A stretch of 64,000 nt of DNA, from contig DF239898.1 of assembly GCA_000507305.1 (NCBI GenBank), positions 62,001-126,000 of the forward strand. The letters are read 5' to 3'. Positions within the stretch are counted from its first letter, which is position 1, and each line of letters opens with the position of its first letter. This document shows positions 35,361 through 45,763 of the stretch, piece after piece. This DNA is from Breviolum minutum Mf 1.05b.01 (lineage: Eukaryota; Sar; Dinophyceae; Suessiales; Symbiodiniaceae). A model generated the notes under the pieces. The model worked only from the letters and a program-made list of their open reading frames with translations. It ran no database searches and had not been told where the DNA came from. Position numbers and translations under genes: made by a program.

Positions 35361-35613
35361 AGCCGCCATTGAGTCGCAAAGAGCAGACCAGTCAAGATAA
35401 ATCAAGATCAACTGCAAAACTGATTCCGGACCTGTTGATTATTTTTTCACCTGGCTCCCTTGCTCAAGACACTCTAAGCACATCAAGGTTGACAGTATGA
35501 AGCTCAATAAATCACAGCATAGAAGAACATGCTTGATTTTGTTCCTAGGACATGCAAGACCATTCGGTTCACTCCAGCTGCTTTCCATGAGCTTTATCCC
35601 GTAGCTGTCTCTC
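35361..35613 (+). repeat. direct repeat, right copy (about 250 bp)
   Basis: Same orientation as 32361-32592. It starts with the same AGCCGCCATTGAGTCGCAAA and ends at the same GTAGCTGTCTCTC. It has about 20 extra bases near 35,530. The two copies bracket the WD40-nucleotidyltransferase block, like terminal or insertion-flanking repeats. There is no obvious TG...CA LTR ending. Confidence 0.88.
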
Positions 35614-37119
35614 TCTGTGTTAACAAGCCTGAGTCCTTTCAGTCATTTTTTATTTATTTTTTACACGTTCTACAAGTCCAACAGGGCACGATCTCCAGTA
35701 GTCACTTGCATTGTATACCGTGGCCAATGAGCCATGCTGGCAGAGGCCGTCCTGCGTAGATTCATGCGCTGTTTGTATTTTGTATCACTTTCCGACTTCC
35801 ATTGATTGCACCGTTGCGAAGGCTTCATCAAATGATCTAAAGCAAATCTTGAAGGCACTGAGAGATTGTGTTGATTGCAATTGCACTGTCTTTCTGTAAG
35901 CGACACTATCCATTTGTATCCATTTGTATCCATTTGTCATTTGTGTATTCATTTGTGAGGCATACCGAAACAAAGTGGAGGCCCGAAAGGTGGGGCACAC
36001 GGAAGTTGCGCACATCGCGAGACTTGATATAGAATACATCTAAATGCTGTCTATGAGATGAATTGTTCAAACGAGTTTCCAGTCAAAGGCAGAAGATAGA
36101 CATGGTTGTTGCTTGAGACAGCGCATTCTACAAAAGTGAGCCAGGATGTCGGTTTTTAACCGGGCTTCGACTAAGGCCACAAAGTTTGGATCCGCAGAGC
36201 CTCTTTGCAGAAAGAGATTTGTCCAAGATGTCACGAGTCATAATGAATGGTGAAAAGTCAACCACCAGTACCTTCCCACACAGGCTCAACTGCAAACCAT
36301 GGACCAGGGGCAGTTGTCAGTCAATTCTCAAGTCTGCAATCAGTCTTTTAGCCTCGAACTGAAGCGTTGCTCTTGAGTATCCCATCACCACGAACCACAG
36401 AGATAGTGCTTCTGCATTTCCCGTCAAATAACATCCAAAATTACTAGACATTATCATAATTATCATCACTACCAAGAAAACAAAGATTGTTTTTTATTGG
36501 TGGTTTTGATTGATGTTATAAGTTTTTTTTACATCTTAATACTGAGATGCTACTTGCCAAAGTCCAGCTATCCGCATCGCTCTGGAGCCGAGGCGGTCCA
36601 TCTCCCCCGGAGCCTCCAATGTGGCCCGAGACCTTTTCACCAGTGACTGGTCGCACACTTCAAATTTGCGGAGCTACATTGAGCTATTAACAACCAGAAT
36701 CAATCAAGTATAATGTATGATATGTATGTATTCAGAGTATGAAGAACCAAAACCTCAAATGGAATACACAAATCCTGCAATAGCCGGACAACCTGTAAGC
36801 CACTAATTCTCCATGACAGTCTCTGAAGTGAACTAGGCTATGAGCAGACAGCATTCTCTGAGCCGGGGAGTTTGCAGAGTGGGAGATGCGCCGACCTTTC
36901 TCGCTTACATTTTCTGGCGTACAGATTCCATTACGGTGCGGTTATTTGAATTTTATTTGCCCTCCTTTCGAAATTTGGTTACTTTGACCTTGATAGTAGT
37001 TGATAGTATTTGATAGTGTATTTGATACAATGACCAACGGCTAAGCTTTGTCAGTTTAAGATTGTTTAAGGCTGTCTCCGGATCCTGAGAGCATTTGCAG
37101 AGTTTGACGGGGTGGTTAG
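35614..37119. other. stretch with no supported gene
   Basis: Contains a short tandem of ATCCATTTGT units (35,911-35,937) and several small frames without good splice sites. Nothing else was recognised. Confidence 0.45.
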
Positions 37120-37506
37120 ATGGATGTAGAACAGCCCATCACAACAGAGATATTCGAAAGGTCGCGGCAAGACCTTACAAAACGTCAAGATGATCTTCAG
37201 CATGGCAGTCAATCTACTCCCAGAGGGAGAAACACGATGAAAGAAGTGGCTGTTGTTGCACTATCTATCAAAGTGAAAGGAACGCTGCAATCATTTTCTG
37301 GTACTTTACGCAGTTTGATTACATTGCGTGTAAGAAGCACCAAGACTGCAAAACAGACCAGACAAACAGGTGACTGCGAAGCATTTTGTGAACTGGAAAG
37401 GGTTGTTAACAAAACGAAGCTTGAAGCCATGGGTGCTGTGTGCAACACCATGCTCTGGCCCATATGCTTTTCAGTCATTCACAGAGGCTCGCAGGTAACA
37501 TTCTGA
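37120..37506 (+). CDS. 128-codon ORF, possible exon(s)
   Basis: Opens MDVEQPITTEIFERSRQDLT and stays open for 128 codons, rich in Lys, Arg, Thr and Ser. It may be one coding segment or a chance frame. No clear splice sites and no family match. The antisense frame is also open, which weakens the case. Confidence 0.25.
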   Translation: MDVEQPITTEIFERSRQDLTKRQDDLQHGSQSTPRGRNTMKEVAVVALSIKVKGTLQSFSGTLRSLITLRVRSTKTAKQTRQTGDCEAFCELERVVNKTKLEAMGAVCNTMLWPICFSVIHRGSQVTF

Positions 37507-38702
37507 ATATGTCTGAATTATATGAGTAGTGAAGCCGGTGACAGTAGTGGTTGCCATGTTGAATGATGTTTGAGCATGTTTGATCAACTTTTTGGAATTG
37601 AGAGCTATGGTCAGATAGTCATTTGGAACCAGCCCTGCACCCAGGGATGCCATCTGTGAAAGCCAAATTCAAGACAATTCAATACAGTTCAAATCTGGGG
37701 AGCAACTTGCCATGTTAAGCGAGACATTCAGAGATAATATACATGCTGAGAGCCTCCCCACACACACAAAATGACATTGCGTACCGTGGTTTCCGTGGTG
37801 TCAGAAGTTCTTGCAGGGAGTGCATCAAGTTCAAAGCTTGCTCCGTACGTCGTGGAGGACTGCCGATTCAAGAAGTTATGATTCAAAGACTAGCATTGAC
37901 AATTCTTCAAATGAAGAGCTTTCGATACGAATCCATTCCTACAACCATCATCCATCAAAATCATCTACTGTACGTTGCTGAACTATTCTGAATTGCCTAA
38001 AATGTGTGTCCACACATGTCCATACATTCTTTATCCGTACATATTCATGTACAGTAATATGATGTTATTAAGTTATACGTAATTCTATTATATTCATGAA
38101 ATGTTATTCTAATATATATGATATTATGTTATGTTATATCATTATATTAGCAAACACACAACGTGTAGTATATGTGAATATACAGAACACGATTTTATAT
38201 AATCTGAACGCGAGATCCTGACAGCCTGAAACCTTTCCGAAGGGTCTGGCAGGAGAGTATGCCATTTCACAATCCAGAGCACTCCTGCCCGACGAAGCGA
38301 GAGGTCCCACACCAAGCGCCACTGTATTTTGCTGCACGATGTTGCAATTGTTGCATTCTTGTTGTGTTTAAGGGTTTTCGCACTTCGAAGCCTTCGAGTA
38401 TCAGTTGACTGTTTTTACATGTTTTTACGGTAGAATTCCTCCAAAAATGCAGGTTGATTGGCCCTTGTTGAAGGCAGGGCGCTAGGGATGCGACTGCGCC
38501 TGCTCTTTGCATATTAGCACAACAACAGTGCTGTTTGATCTGTTTGATCTTTTTGCTGTTACCGGAATTGTTGGCCCATTAGAAGTTGTCAGAGAAGCAT
38601 TGAGTGACGAAGGGAAGATTTGCAACCCTTTGCCATTCATTCTGTGCATGAAAGTCGTTGCTTCAGCACTCGTAGCTACATCGTGAGTCTTCTGCTGGTA
38701 AG

Positions 38703-38824
38703 GCTGAGCTCCAGTACTACGCTGATCAACCATCTCATCAACGCCGCATTTTCCTCTCAGACGACGCCAAGTTCGAATGGAGGACAGTTCCTGTCACTAG
38801 AATTGGTGGGAGCAGGAAGCCAAG
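38703..38824 (+). CDS. coding exon, unrecognised
   Basis: Between GGTAAG| and AAG|GTGACA. It reads AELQYYADQPSHQRRIFLSD, then DAKFEWRTVPVTRIGGSRKP. Phase 0 in and 2 out. Charged and aromatic residues alternate as in a folded domain. Good codon use and strong donor. Product unknown. Confidence 0.52.
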
Positions 38825-39439
38825 GTGACAAAGACTCAAAGACTAAGACATTTGTTGCAGTCCTTTGCCATTGTTTGCGGAAGTCAAAAGTGTCAACAGG
38901 TGTCATTTGGTTTTACTGCGTTTGCTGCATGCCTAGCTATTCAACATGCTCATGCTGCAGCGTCTTCAAAGGCTGTGGGTGTCTCGAGTCTACGTTTCAA
39001 ACGTCCCTTGCCCTGTGCAGAGATGACTGCGGACACATGTAGATTGATGTAGGATATTGAGAAGTTGATCACAGAACACAAAAAATCATATAGAACATTA
39101 TTAAACAAGACGCTTACTGCAATTGCATGGAATCACACCATATGCCATTTATTGCACTTCGATTCATTGCACTTGCAATGTGACATCGTTGAAATTCATT
39201 GATGTTCCAGACATTATAATCCAGTGCATGCAGGCACTTGAACATGCATGGACTATATGCAGATATTCGATGATATTCGTCCATGTGCATCACTCAGGAT
39301 GTGGACTTTTGCCCCCTGGGACTGCAGACCGTGCACCTTGCAGATCCCTAGACTCATTTATGCACTTTGCTGCTCGAGATGCGTCATTTCTATCCATTTC
39401 TTTCATTTCTTTCATATTTCTTCCTTCGTTGTGCATTCT

Positions 39440-39560
39440 TGTGCCCATTTGGACGGACCAGACTGTCCTTCAGAGCCACTGTCTCATGCAAATAAGGACG
39501 TGGACCGACGCTTGGATGAGTTCGATGTTGCATCATTAGCAGGAGTTTTTGAAGCTCACT
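39440..39560 (+). CDS. possible coding exon, unrecognised
   Basis: The frame reads LDGPDCPSEPLSHANKDVDR, then RLDEFDVASLAGVFE. Acidic and coding-like, but boundaries are unclear. It lies upstream of the well-supported exon at 39956 and may belong to the same gene. Confidence 0.3.
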
Positions 39561-39955
39561 ATGTGTTCCTTGGAAGGTTTAGGACAAGCAGCTCTTGAGC
39601 TTACTTTCAGCAACTGCAGTATGGCGGATCTTGTGCTATGAATAGAGCAGCACAGTCCGCTCTTAAACAAGGAGGTAACGTAATCACACTGGGTGTGACT
39701 AGCTAGAATTTGGCTGCCAGGTTTGTTCATTTTTGTTCCAATTTCCGAAAATATGTTGCAGTGATTTGTTGGCGCAAAATATCATATACACACACGTATA
39801 TACGTGCATTGTATATACGTGCATTAAGTTTGGGCAGGCTAGGGTGTGCATGCTTCATTTGTTTAAAGGGGGATCTCTGTTGCATGCTTGGCTCAAGGTG
39901 CCCTGTGCCAAACTGGCCAGGGATCAAATTGTGTGTGTGTTTGGTTCCCTTCCAG

Positions 39956-40163
39956 GAGTGACCTGGACTGGGCCAGGCTTGGTACATCGGCAACTCCATG
40001 CGGCCTGTGGGAATGCCACGATTACGAATGGCCCCCTGCATGGTTGGGGAAAAACAATAATAGTCAAGAAATCACCTCAAAAAAGTTGGACCGCTTTCTT
40101 TTGCTAATGAAGGCTCTGTCGGAGAGCCCCACGGCCGAGGACGTGGTTGACAGGCTTTCATGG
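39956..40163 (+). CDS. penultimate exon of an unrecognised protein
   Basis: The acceptor CCTTCCAG|G and donor TGG|GTGGTC bracket one base plus 69 codons. The translation includes SDLDWARLGTSATPCGLWEC, HDYEWPPAWLGKN and KKLDRFLLLMKALSESPTAE, then DVVDRLSW. It is GC-richer than its surroundings. It joins the next exon in phase 0 across a 115-bp intron. A Trp-rich start followed by a helical segment is visible. Family not recognised. Confidence 0.6.
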
Positions 40164-40278
40164 GTGGTCTTTTTTCCCCACAAAAGATTAAAAATAGGCA
40201 TTGAAGTCCACGTCGTATTTTTGTGGACCAGTCAAGAAGGCAGCAGGATATTGTTTTTTCTTGTGATTGAAAATGCAG

Positions 40279-40557
40279 GGGTGGGTGGCGAAGAGCGAGA
40301 AAGGTCTGGCCAGCCTCTTTTCGAGGCTGCCCTTTCTCGTCGCGAATTCCGCTTGCTTGACCCTGCCGCCGGGCACCGCAGTGCTCAGCCAAGCGGATGT
40401 GGTGGACGAGAAGTGGGTAGTGCGGAGCGATGTTGGTCCACGAGCTCGGTGGACCCCGTCAAGAGATAGAATACAGGTTCATGATTTGATCGTTTTGGAG
40501 GTGGGGCTCCAGCAGATAGAATTTGAATATTCCGACATCGACGATCCAGATGAGTAA
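40279..40557 (+). CDS. terminal exon of the same unrecognised protein
   Basis: After AATGCAG| the phase-0 frame reads GWVAKSEKGLASLFSRLPFL, VANSACLTLPPGTAV, SQADVVDEKWVVRSDVG and ends EFEYSDIDDPDE before TAA (40555-40557). The acidic tail and stop suggest the true C-terminus. A second frame is open over the first two thirds, but only this one matches the phase of the upstream exon. Confidence 0.55.
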   Translation, partial: GWVAKSEKGLASLFSRLPFLVANSACLTLPPGTAVLSQADVVDEKWVVRSDVGPRARWTPSRDRIQVHDLIVLEVGLQQIEFEYSDIDDPDE

Positions 40558-40864
40558 ACAATTTCATCGAACTGCCTTTCTCTCACATGGTGTGGAACAG
40601 GAATACAACCCAAGAAAGATTGAACACATATAATATAGATCGTATTCGCATATTTATTTTGATATGTATATGCATGAGCCAATCTACTGTGTAATTATAT
40701 ACAAGTATACACGCAGTTGAAGACACAGAATTTTTGCCAAATAGCAATTGAAGCTCAAAATCTTGATTTGCAAATATACATATTGGAAAATCCAAGCTTT
40801 TGAAAGATTTACGCCACCCAAACAAAAATATTCCATCTCTTGCATGCCAAAGTTCAACATCTAA

Positions 40865-41323
40865 TTAATTTGGGGATATTTGTGTTCTACTCATTATTCT
40901 AATTAGTATAGCTATAACTGTTTGGGTTCTCCATGCTTTCTTAGTGTGCGCCTTTGTTTGGGACACCGTGTCCGCCTCGCTGGGCTTGTCTGTCTCTTGT
41001 CTCCGGTTTTTTGTCTTCCATCCGTGTTCCAACTGGTCTGGGATGTTGTGTCCGCCTCCTAGCTGGTCTTCCATCTTGTCTTCGTTGTGGAATGCTTGGC
41101 TCTCAGCTCGTCTCCGGTCCTTGTCTCCCATGTTGCGCTCTAGGTGGTTGCTTCTTGGGTTCGTTTCGCGGCTTCTTTCAAAGTTACATATATGTGGGAG
41201 CGCCAGATCAATGAAAGATCCTATCGTCCACCCCGTGCTTTCTAGGCACTGGGGATGATGCGTCCAGAGAAACCGCTGTATGACCCTATCCAGTTCTTGG
41301 GGGGTCCTCCAACACTCCTTCAA
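40865..41323 (-). CDS. uncertain minus-strand ORF, 152 codons
   Basis: Begins MKECWRTPQELDRVIQRFLW, then is strongly polar (NEDKMEDQLGGGHNIPDQ; RRQETDKPSEADT). The DNA beneath is CT/GT-rich with repeated GTCTCC/TGTCTT words, so the frame may be compositional. The first 45 codons look more protein-like and might be a retroelement remnant, but no RT or endonuclease motif is present. Confidence 0.2.
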   Translation of the reverse strand: MKECWRTPQELDRVIQRFLWTHHPQCLESTGWTIGSFIDLALPHICNFERSRETNPRSNHLERNMGDKDRRRAESQAFHNEDKMEDQLGGGHNIPDQLEHGWKTKNRRQETDKPSEADTVSQTKAHTKKAWRTQTVIAILIRIMSRTQISPN

Positions 41324-41511
41324 TGGGCGCGCTGCAGGAGATTCATTCTCACTCGAACGCGCGACACTTGAGAGGGGAAAAAGAAGTGAGTAGCCATTGC
41401 GTCTTCCGTTACAGAAGGGTTACTTTAAGCAAATGTAGATTGATATAAGCTGATATATTGTAATAGCTATCATTGATTCAAGTATTGGCACGTATGACTT
41501 GTGGGCGCCGC

Positions 41512-41690
41512 TAGAGATTTTTTTCTTCGAGAAAACGTTGCACAAATCCGCGCAGACTTTTCCTGCTGGGCTACTGAGGCAATACACAACAAGGATACCG
41601 TTTGTGCTGACAGTTCTCTCTGGGTGGCCGTTGTTCCGCATCTACAGCGGCCTTGTAGATTCTGCAGCTCGGCTGGGCTTCGAAAAAATA
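41512..41690 (+). CDS. possible coding exon, unrecognised
   Basis: After CCGCTAG| one frame reads RDFFLRENVAQIRADFSCWA then TEAIHNKDTVCADSSLWV. A second frame is also open, so this is a weak call. Confidence 0.25.
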
Positions 41691-41881
41691 CAATAGATTT
41701 TGTTTTTATGTTTTGTATTGTCTTGTTAGTTTTTGAGAGTTTCAAATGGTTTTGCATTTCATTGTATTGTATATGCCACGCTTATGTGCAACGTATGCCA
41801 TGTGATGACATTTGCGAAATTGCGCCAATATAGTTAGACATGGGGATGAGATGCCTATACGTGGAATTGCGTGGGCTGTGA

Positions 41882-41902
41882 GGTGGTGGTGGTGGTGGTG
41901 GT
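41882..41902. repeat. (GGT)n microsatellite
   Basis: About seven perfect GGT units. Confidence 0.9.
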
Positions 41903-41983
41903 AAAGTTTTAACGGACTATTCGCCGAGACCCAAGCCAGTTTAGGAACCCGCTGATGTGTTTGGCATTTGTTGGCCGAATATC

Positions 41984-42001
41984 TGACGTCAGATGACGTC
42001 A
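41984..42001. promoter_or_regulatory. two perfect TGACGTCA palindromes 10 bp apart
   Basis: TGACGTCA occurs at 41984-41991 and again at 41994-42001. The first sits in a 14-bp perfect palindrome (ATCTGACGTCAGAT). This is the consensus CREB/ATF-type bZIP site. Whether it is used in this organism is unknown. Confidence 0.45.
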
Positions 42002-43223
42002 CCCCCAAAGATACTTGACTAATGAAATCCTTCAAACTTTGCTGTATTTCAAGGAAATCCAGGTTGGTATGACATTACGATTCACCAGAATAATGTGTCG
42101 GCATACGGCTTGGGGAACTGTTCCGGTTTGACAAGCTTTCGATCAGGCTATATTCGTCTGAACTGCATGTCATCTAGCCTGTAGGTACGAGCTCGACCTG
42201 ATTTTCCGCATTTGCCTGGCCAGGGCATTTGTGGTGGGGCCGCGCACCACTTAGTTTCAAATAAGCCAATAAGCGTGAGTGGTGTACTTCCGTGGAGTTG
42301 GGAGCTCAAACATGTTCAAACTCATCGCTACCAGGATCAGGAAAGCATCAAATTTTTTTCCAGGTCTGGTACGACCTCACAGTACTAAACATGTCCAAAC
42401 CTTCATCTCTTGCCTCAAGTTGCGTGAAAGTTATTTGAGAATGGTTTGATTTGGGAGTGTGCATCATTGCGCCATTCATCAAATTTCTACTTCCGCATTG
42501 CTGAGGTGCAGATGGGAGACATCTATTCGGCCATTCGCATTCTGCATGGCACCGAAGGGTTGAACACTGCATCTCAGCTCTTTAGAAGCATCGGGTAATA
42601 TCGGTTATGCATGATGCAAACCTGAAGTAAATAGAATTTTAGCACTTTCAAAATGAAGAGAGCAAAGTTGCACAGAGCATTCAGTGCTTTAAGCTTGTTG
42701 TGTCAAGAACTTATTGCAATCTTGTGAGGATGACAGCAATGGAGTCTTGGTGATACTAGCGCGCATCCTGACCAATGCAGAGGACGCGACAAATCAGCTG
42801 TTAGCGACTGGCAAAGCCGAGCCTCTGTGACAACTAACGTAAACGCGTTGACGGAATCTTGATGAATTTTGAATTACAGCGCTGGTTTCTGCAAGTATAT
42901 ATGATGGGGAGAGTCAGTGTCGGTCTCATGTTGCCGAGAATGTGACAATCTGTCAGAGTACGCAGTGTAATGCAAGGGTAATCAGAAATTGCTTTCTAAC
43001 CTCCGCACGAGTGCTGAGGAGTGGGACCATGTTGAGGACGGTCACTGTGGGACATTCCTGTTTCAAGGTACTGATACTTGGACATATTCGGTGCATGTAT
43101 TGACCAGCTCAAGGCAAAGCTGTGCCAAAATTTATATACAATGAATTGATAGCGACGTATATCGAGTCTTTGTTCAACGTTGCAGCAATCTCTATTCTAT
43201 AATACATTTTAAATCCTGCCCAG

Positions 43224-43297
43224 CAGCGGGCGGTGTAGCTGTGGCGACCAGAGTTCTAGCAAATACTCGAGAACTCGAAGCGACCGCTGATTCACGC
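43224..43297 (+). CDS. coding exon, Ala-rich helical protein
   Basis: After GCCCAG| the frame reads AGGVAVATRVLANTRELEAT then ADSR. It ends in phase 0 at CGC|GTGTTT. The next exon starts 49 bp later, also in phase 0, giving ...ATADSR|DDCNLAIAF. The intron would be only 49 bp, pyrimidine-rich after its donor. Confidence 0.5.
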
Positions 43298-43346
43298 GTG
43301 TTTCTCTTTCCCTCACGCTGGTCAAATTTGAGCTGGGGCATGGCAG

Positions 43347-43487
43347 GATGATTGCAATCTGGCAATTGCTTTCGCTCATTTGGGGCGTGCATTGGCTCTG
43401 GCTTCTCTTAGAGACCTTTCCACGTCGACCGCCAGCGGCATCACAGAGTACTTTGGTGACTTGGCAGCAGTTGCGCATTGCATCAGC
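43347..43487 (+). CDS. coding exon, Ala-rich helical protein
   Basis: The acceptor ATGGCAG|GATGAT and donor AGC|GTTGCA bracket exactly 47 codons: DDCNLAIAFAHLGRALALAS, LRDLSTSTASGITEYF, GDLAAVAHCIS. The pattern of Ala/Leu/His helices resembles helical-repeat (TPR/ARM-like) proteins, but no repeat unit is established. Codon use is strongly coding. Confidence 0.58.
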
Positions 43488-43727
43488 GTTGCATCTATAT
43501 CTAATAATTAGAGACTTAATACATACTGTTCTGTAATTATGTAGATATTATAGTATGATAATCATAATGACCAATATACATTTATAGACAGATAGTATTT
43601 GTTAATTGAGGATATCATTCTGACATGGGCAGAACAAATTCCAAGAAATGCAGCCAATCAACTGAGAAGCGGATGCCCCAAACCAATGATACATCCACTA
43701 CATGCTGCCTTGTGCGGAGCATGGACC

Positions 43728-43772
43728 AAGAAGAAGAAGAAGAAGAAGAAGAAGAAGAAGAAGAAGAAGAAG

Positions 43773-43801
<29 letters not shown>
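43728..43801. repeat. (AGA)n microsatellite, about 24 units
   Basis: An uninterrupted run of GAA/AGA triplets. The poly-Lys, poly-Glu, poly-Phe and poly-Ser frames over it are artefacts of the repeat. Confidence 0.95.
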
Positions 43802-43803
<2 letters not shown>

Positions 43804-44554
43804 GATGCTTAAAAATGGCAAGGCAAGGGAATGGAAACATTCCCAACTAGACTACGCAAAATTAAAGATGAAAGAGCAATTGAATTGAAGATATCGGATG
43901 TGCATTTACACATCTCATGTACTGACACTATTTTATACTTTTCTTATGCTCATACATACTGTAAGTACTGTCAAAGTACTGACTATCAAGGTCATATATC
44001 ATACGCATGCTGCATACAGTATCAGGTATGATTATCAATATTGATGTGTGGTATTCACAATGTAGACATATTAGCATGTAGACATGCGTGCTGGTGCACT
44101 TGCGTGTATGTTGTCAGTGTATGTAGGCTAGCTTCCTAGGTTGTAGATCGATGATCATAGCCAAACTCAGTTCGATGTCAGTACGGCAATGCATCTATCA
44201 TGTCATTCCATGCAATACAATGATATACAATGTAGGGCTGGACACTTAGAGATCGTGGAGGTACACACTACACACCGTGCTGCACTATCAATGCATGTTT
44301 TGTACTGAACACTAGTACAATACATGCATTCAGAACCTTTGTAAATCTGAATATTACATCTCCATGTATATCGATACGCATACGTACATATGATATATAG
44401 CATTATATAGACAAGTGACATGTCGGGTATTCTGCCCACACAGAAGCATACACCTAAAGGAATGACAGCAAGGTACCGAGTACTATTATAGCATCAAAGT
44501 TACTGTTCCAGGTTTTTTAAAGCCGTTTCTTTTGTTTTTTACATCATTCCCGAG

Positions 44555-44665
44555 GTAAGCTGCTGCGAAGTATTGAGGCAGCCGAGGACGCTTGGCACCT
44601 TTCTGCCGAGGCAGCTGTTAGAAATCATCGCCAGGGCCACAATTCTCTTCTGCGAATCTATGCAG
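44555..44665 (+). CDS. coding exon, unrecognised
   Basis: After TTCCCGAG| the frame reads KLLRSIEAAEDAWHLSAEAA then VRNHRQGHNSLLRIYAG. It is helical and Ala/Glu-rich. The 3' end is probably a GA-type donor at GCAG|GAAAGG, but the frame stays open further. Product unknown. Confidence 0.45.
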
Positions 44666-44960
44666 GAAAGGGATGGAACGGGGACACAGGGGCCTGCTGT
44701 GGAAAGTCCGCATCGTCCAGGAGGGCTCCCATCACTACAGATAGAAGTTGATGAGCAATTCTCTCAAAATATTCGAAATTGTGTTTCTGACATGCCATGA
44801 GTATGATCGTGTCGAGATGGGTGTATGCATGTTGTATGCCATGCCATGTCAAGCCCGTCTTTGTTGAATGTTCTCTTATGTTCTCTTTTCTGTGTTTTTT
44901 TCAGCAACAGAACTGATATTTTTGAGATCTCTTGTTTGAGGCGGTTGGCCAATCTGGCAG

Positions 44961-45021
44961 ATGCTTGATCGATTGCAGCGGCTGACATCCCAAAGGCCCT
45001 GGGGGCCTGACCCCAGAAAAG
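44961..45021 (+). CDS. coding exon of a chained three-exon segment
   Basis: The acceptor CTGGCAG|ATGCTT and canonical donor AAAG|GTATGT enclose MLDRLQRLTSQRPWGPDPRK. It ends in phase 1 and joins the next exon (45066) across a 44-nt T-rich intron to give an Asp codon. The minus strand also reads well here but lacks such clean sites. Confidence 0.5.
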
Positions 45022-45065
45022 GTATGTAAAATGTAAATTCATATAATTGTAAATGTAGATGTCAG

Positions 45066-45188
45066 ATTTCAACAATGAAATGCCAACCATGGACCACTTA
45101 CTGGTGCTATTTGGTGGCCTTGGGGATGGTGAGATTGATGAGTGGATAAAAGCACAGCTATGTCATGCTCAGAATTCTGAGATCCAGA
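45066..45188 (+). CDS. coding exon of the chained three-exon segment
   Basis: After GATGTCAG| the frame reads FNNEMPTMDHLLVLFGGLGD then GEIDEWIKAQLCHAQNSEIQ, to a donor CAGA|GTTGAT. Phase 1 in and phase 1 out, consistent on both sides. Gly/Asp-rich turns follow a hydrophobic strand. Product unknown. Confidence 0.55.
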
Positions 45189-45233
45189 GTTGATCCAGAG
45201 TGTTTTTATGTTTTTTGTGTGGTGGTTGTGCAG

Positions 45234-45383
45234 GCCATGGGCTTTGCGATGTCGCTCCTTTGATGAGAAAGCACCACTTTGTCCAGCCTGCGCAGTGCCT
45301 CAGCAGGCAACTTGGCCGAGATCCAGCCGAACCCAATCTGCAAGATTTTGTCAAGCAGCTGAGATGTCGAAGAGAGAGAAAAT
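45234..45383 (+). CDS. coding exon of the chained three-exon segment
   Basis: Starts after TTGTGCAG|, 45 nt downstream of the previous donor. In matching phase it reads HGLCDVAPLMRKHHFVQPAQ then CLSRQLGRDPAEPNLQDF and VKQLRCRRER. A donor is likely at T|GTTGAA or T|GTCGAA. Basic C-terminal part. Product unknown. Confidence 0.48.
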
Positions 45384-45536
45384 GTTGAAATATGTTGAAC
45401 ATGGGAGAAAAGGAGAAATGAGAGAAGTTTGGCAGGTCTAGCACCTTGCAGATTCTGGCACCATGTTTCTTCTCAGAAGTTCAGGCAATGTCGTTGACTG
45501 TTGAAGTTGAAGGGGCTTCAATGAATCTTGGCTGAG

Positions 45537-45710
45537 GCGGAATGGAATCGTGAAAGCCAGTGGGTTTCAGCGCTGGCTGCTGGTGGTGCCAGGGGTGAGT
45601 TCGAGGCAAAGCCCAGTTTCTTTGAACAACGCGTCAGACACAAGAGAAGCTTAGTACGATTTGATCTCCACATGAAGCTTGACAGGCAGCACGTAGTGAT
45701 ACTGGATCTT
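45537..45710 (+). CDS. coding exon, unrecognised
   Basis: After TGGCTGAG| the frame reads AEWNRESQWVSALAAGGARG then EFEAKPSFFEQRVRHKRSLV and RFDLHMKLDRQHVVILDL, to a GT donor. An internal canonical GTGAGT after codon 19 could end it early. Codon use looks coding throughout. Product unknown. Confidence 0.5.
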
Positions 45711-45763
45711 GTTGGATCAGTCTGTGAATTGATGACACCAGCCAACAGTGAGCCTTCAAAGAG

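Larger units (their letters stand above)
41834..43223. other. stretch with no supported gene apart from the sites above
   Basis: No exon with convincing boundaries was seen. The DNA is mixed in composition, and several short frames end quickly. Confidence 0.4.

Noticed and set aside
43599-43888. Poly-Lys/Glu/Ser/Phe ORFs over the (AGA)n run
   Set aside because: All are produced by the microsatellite, and the flanks lack coding character.
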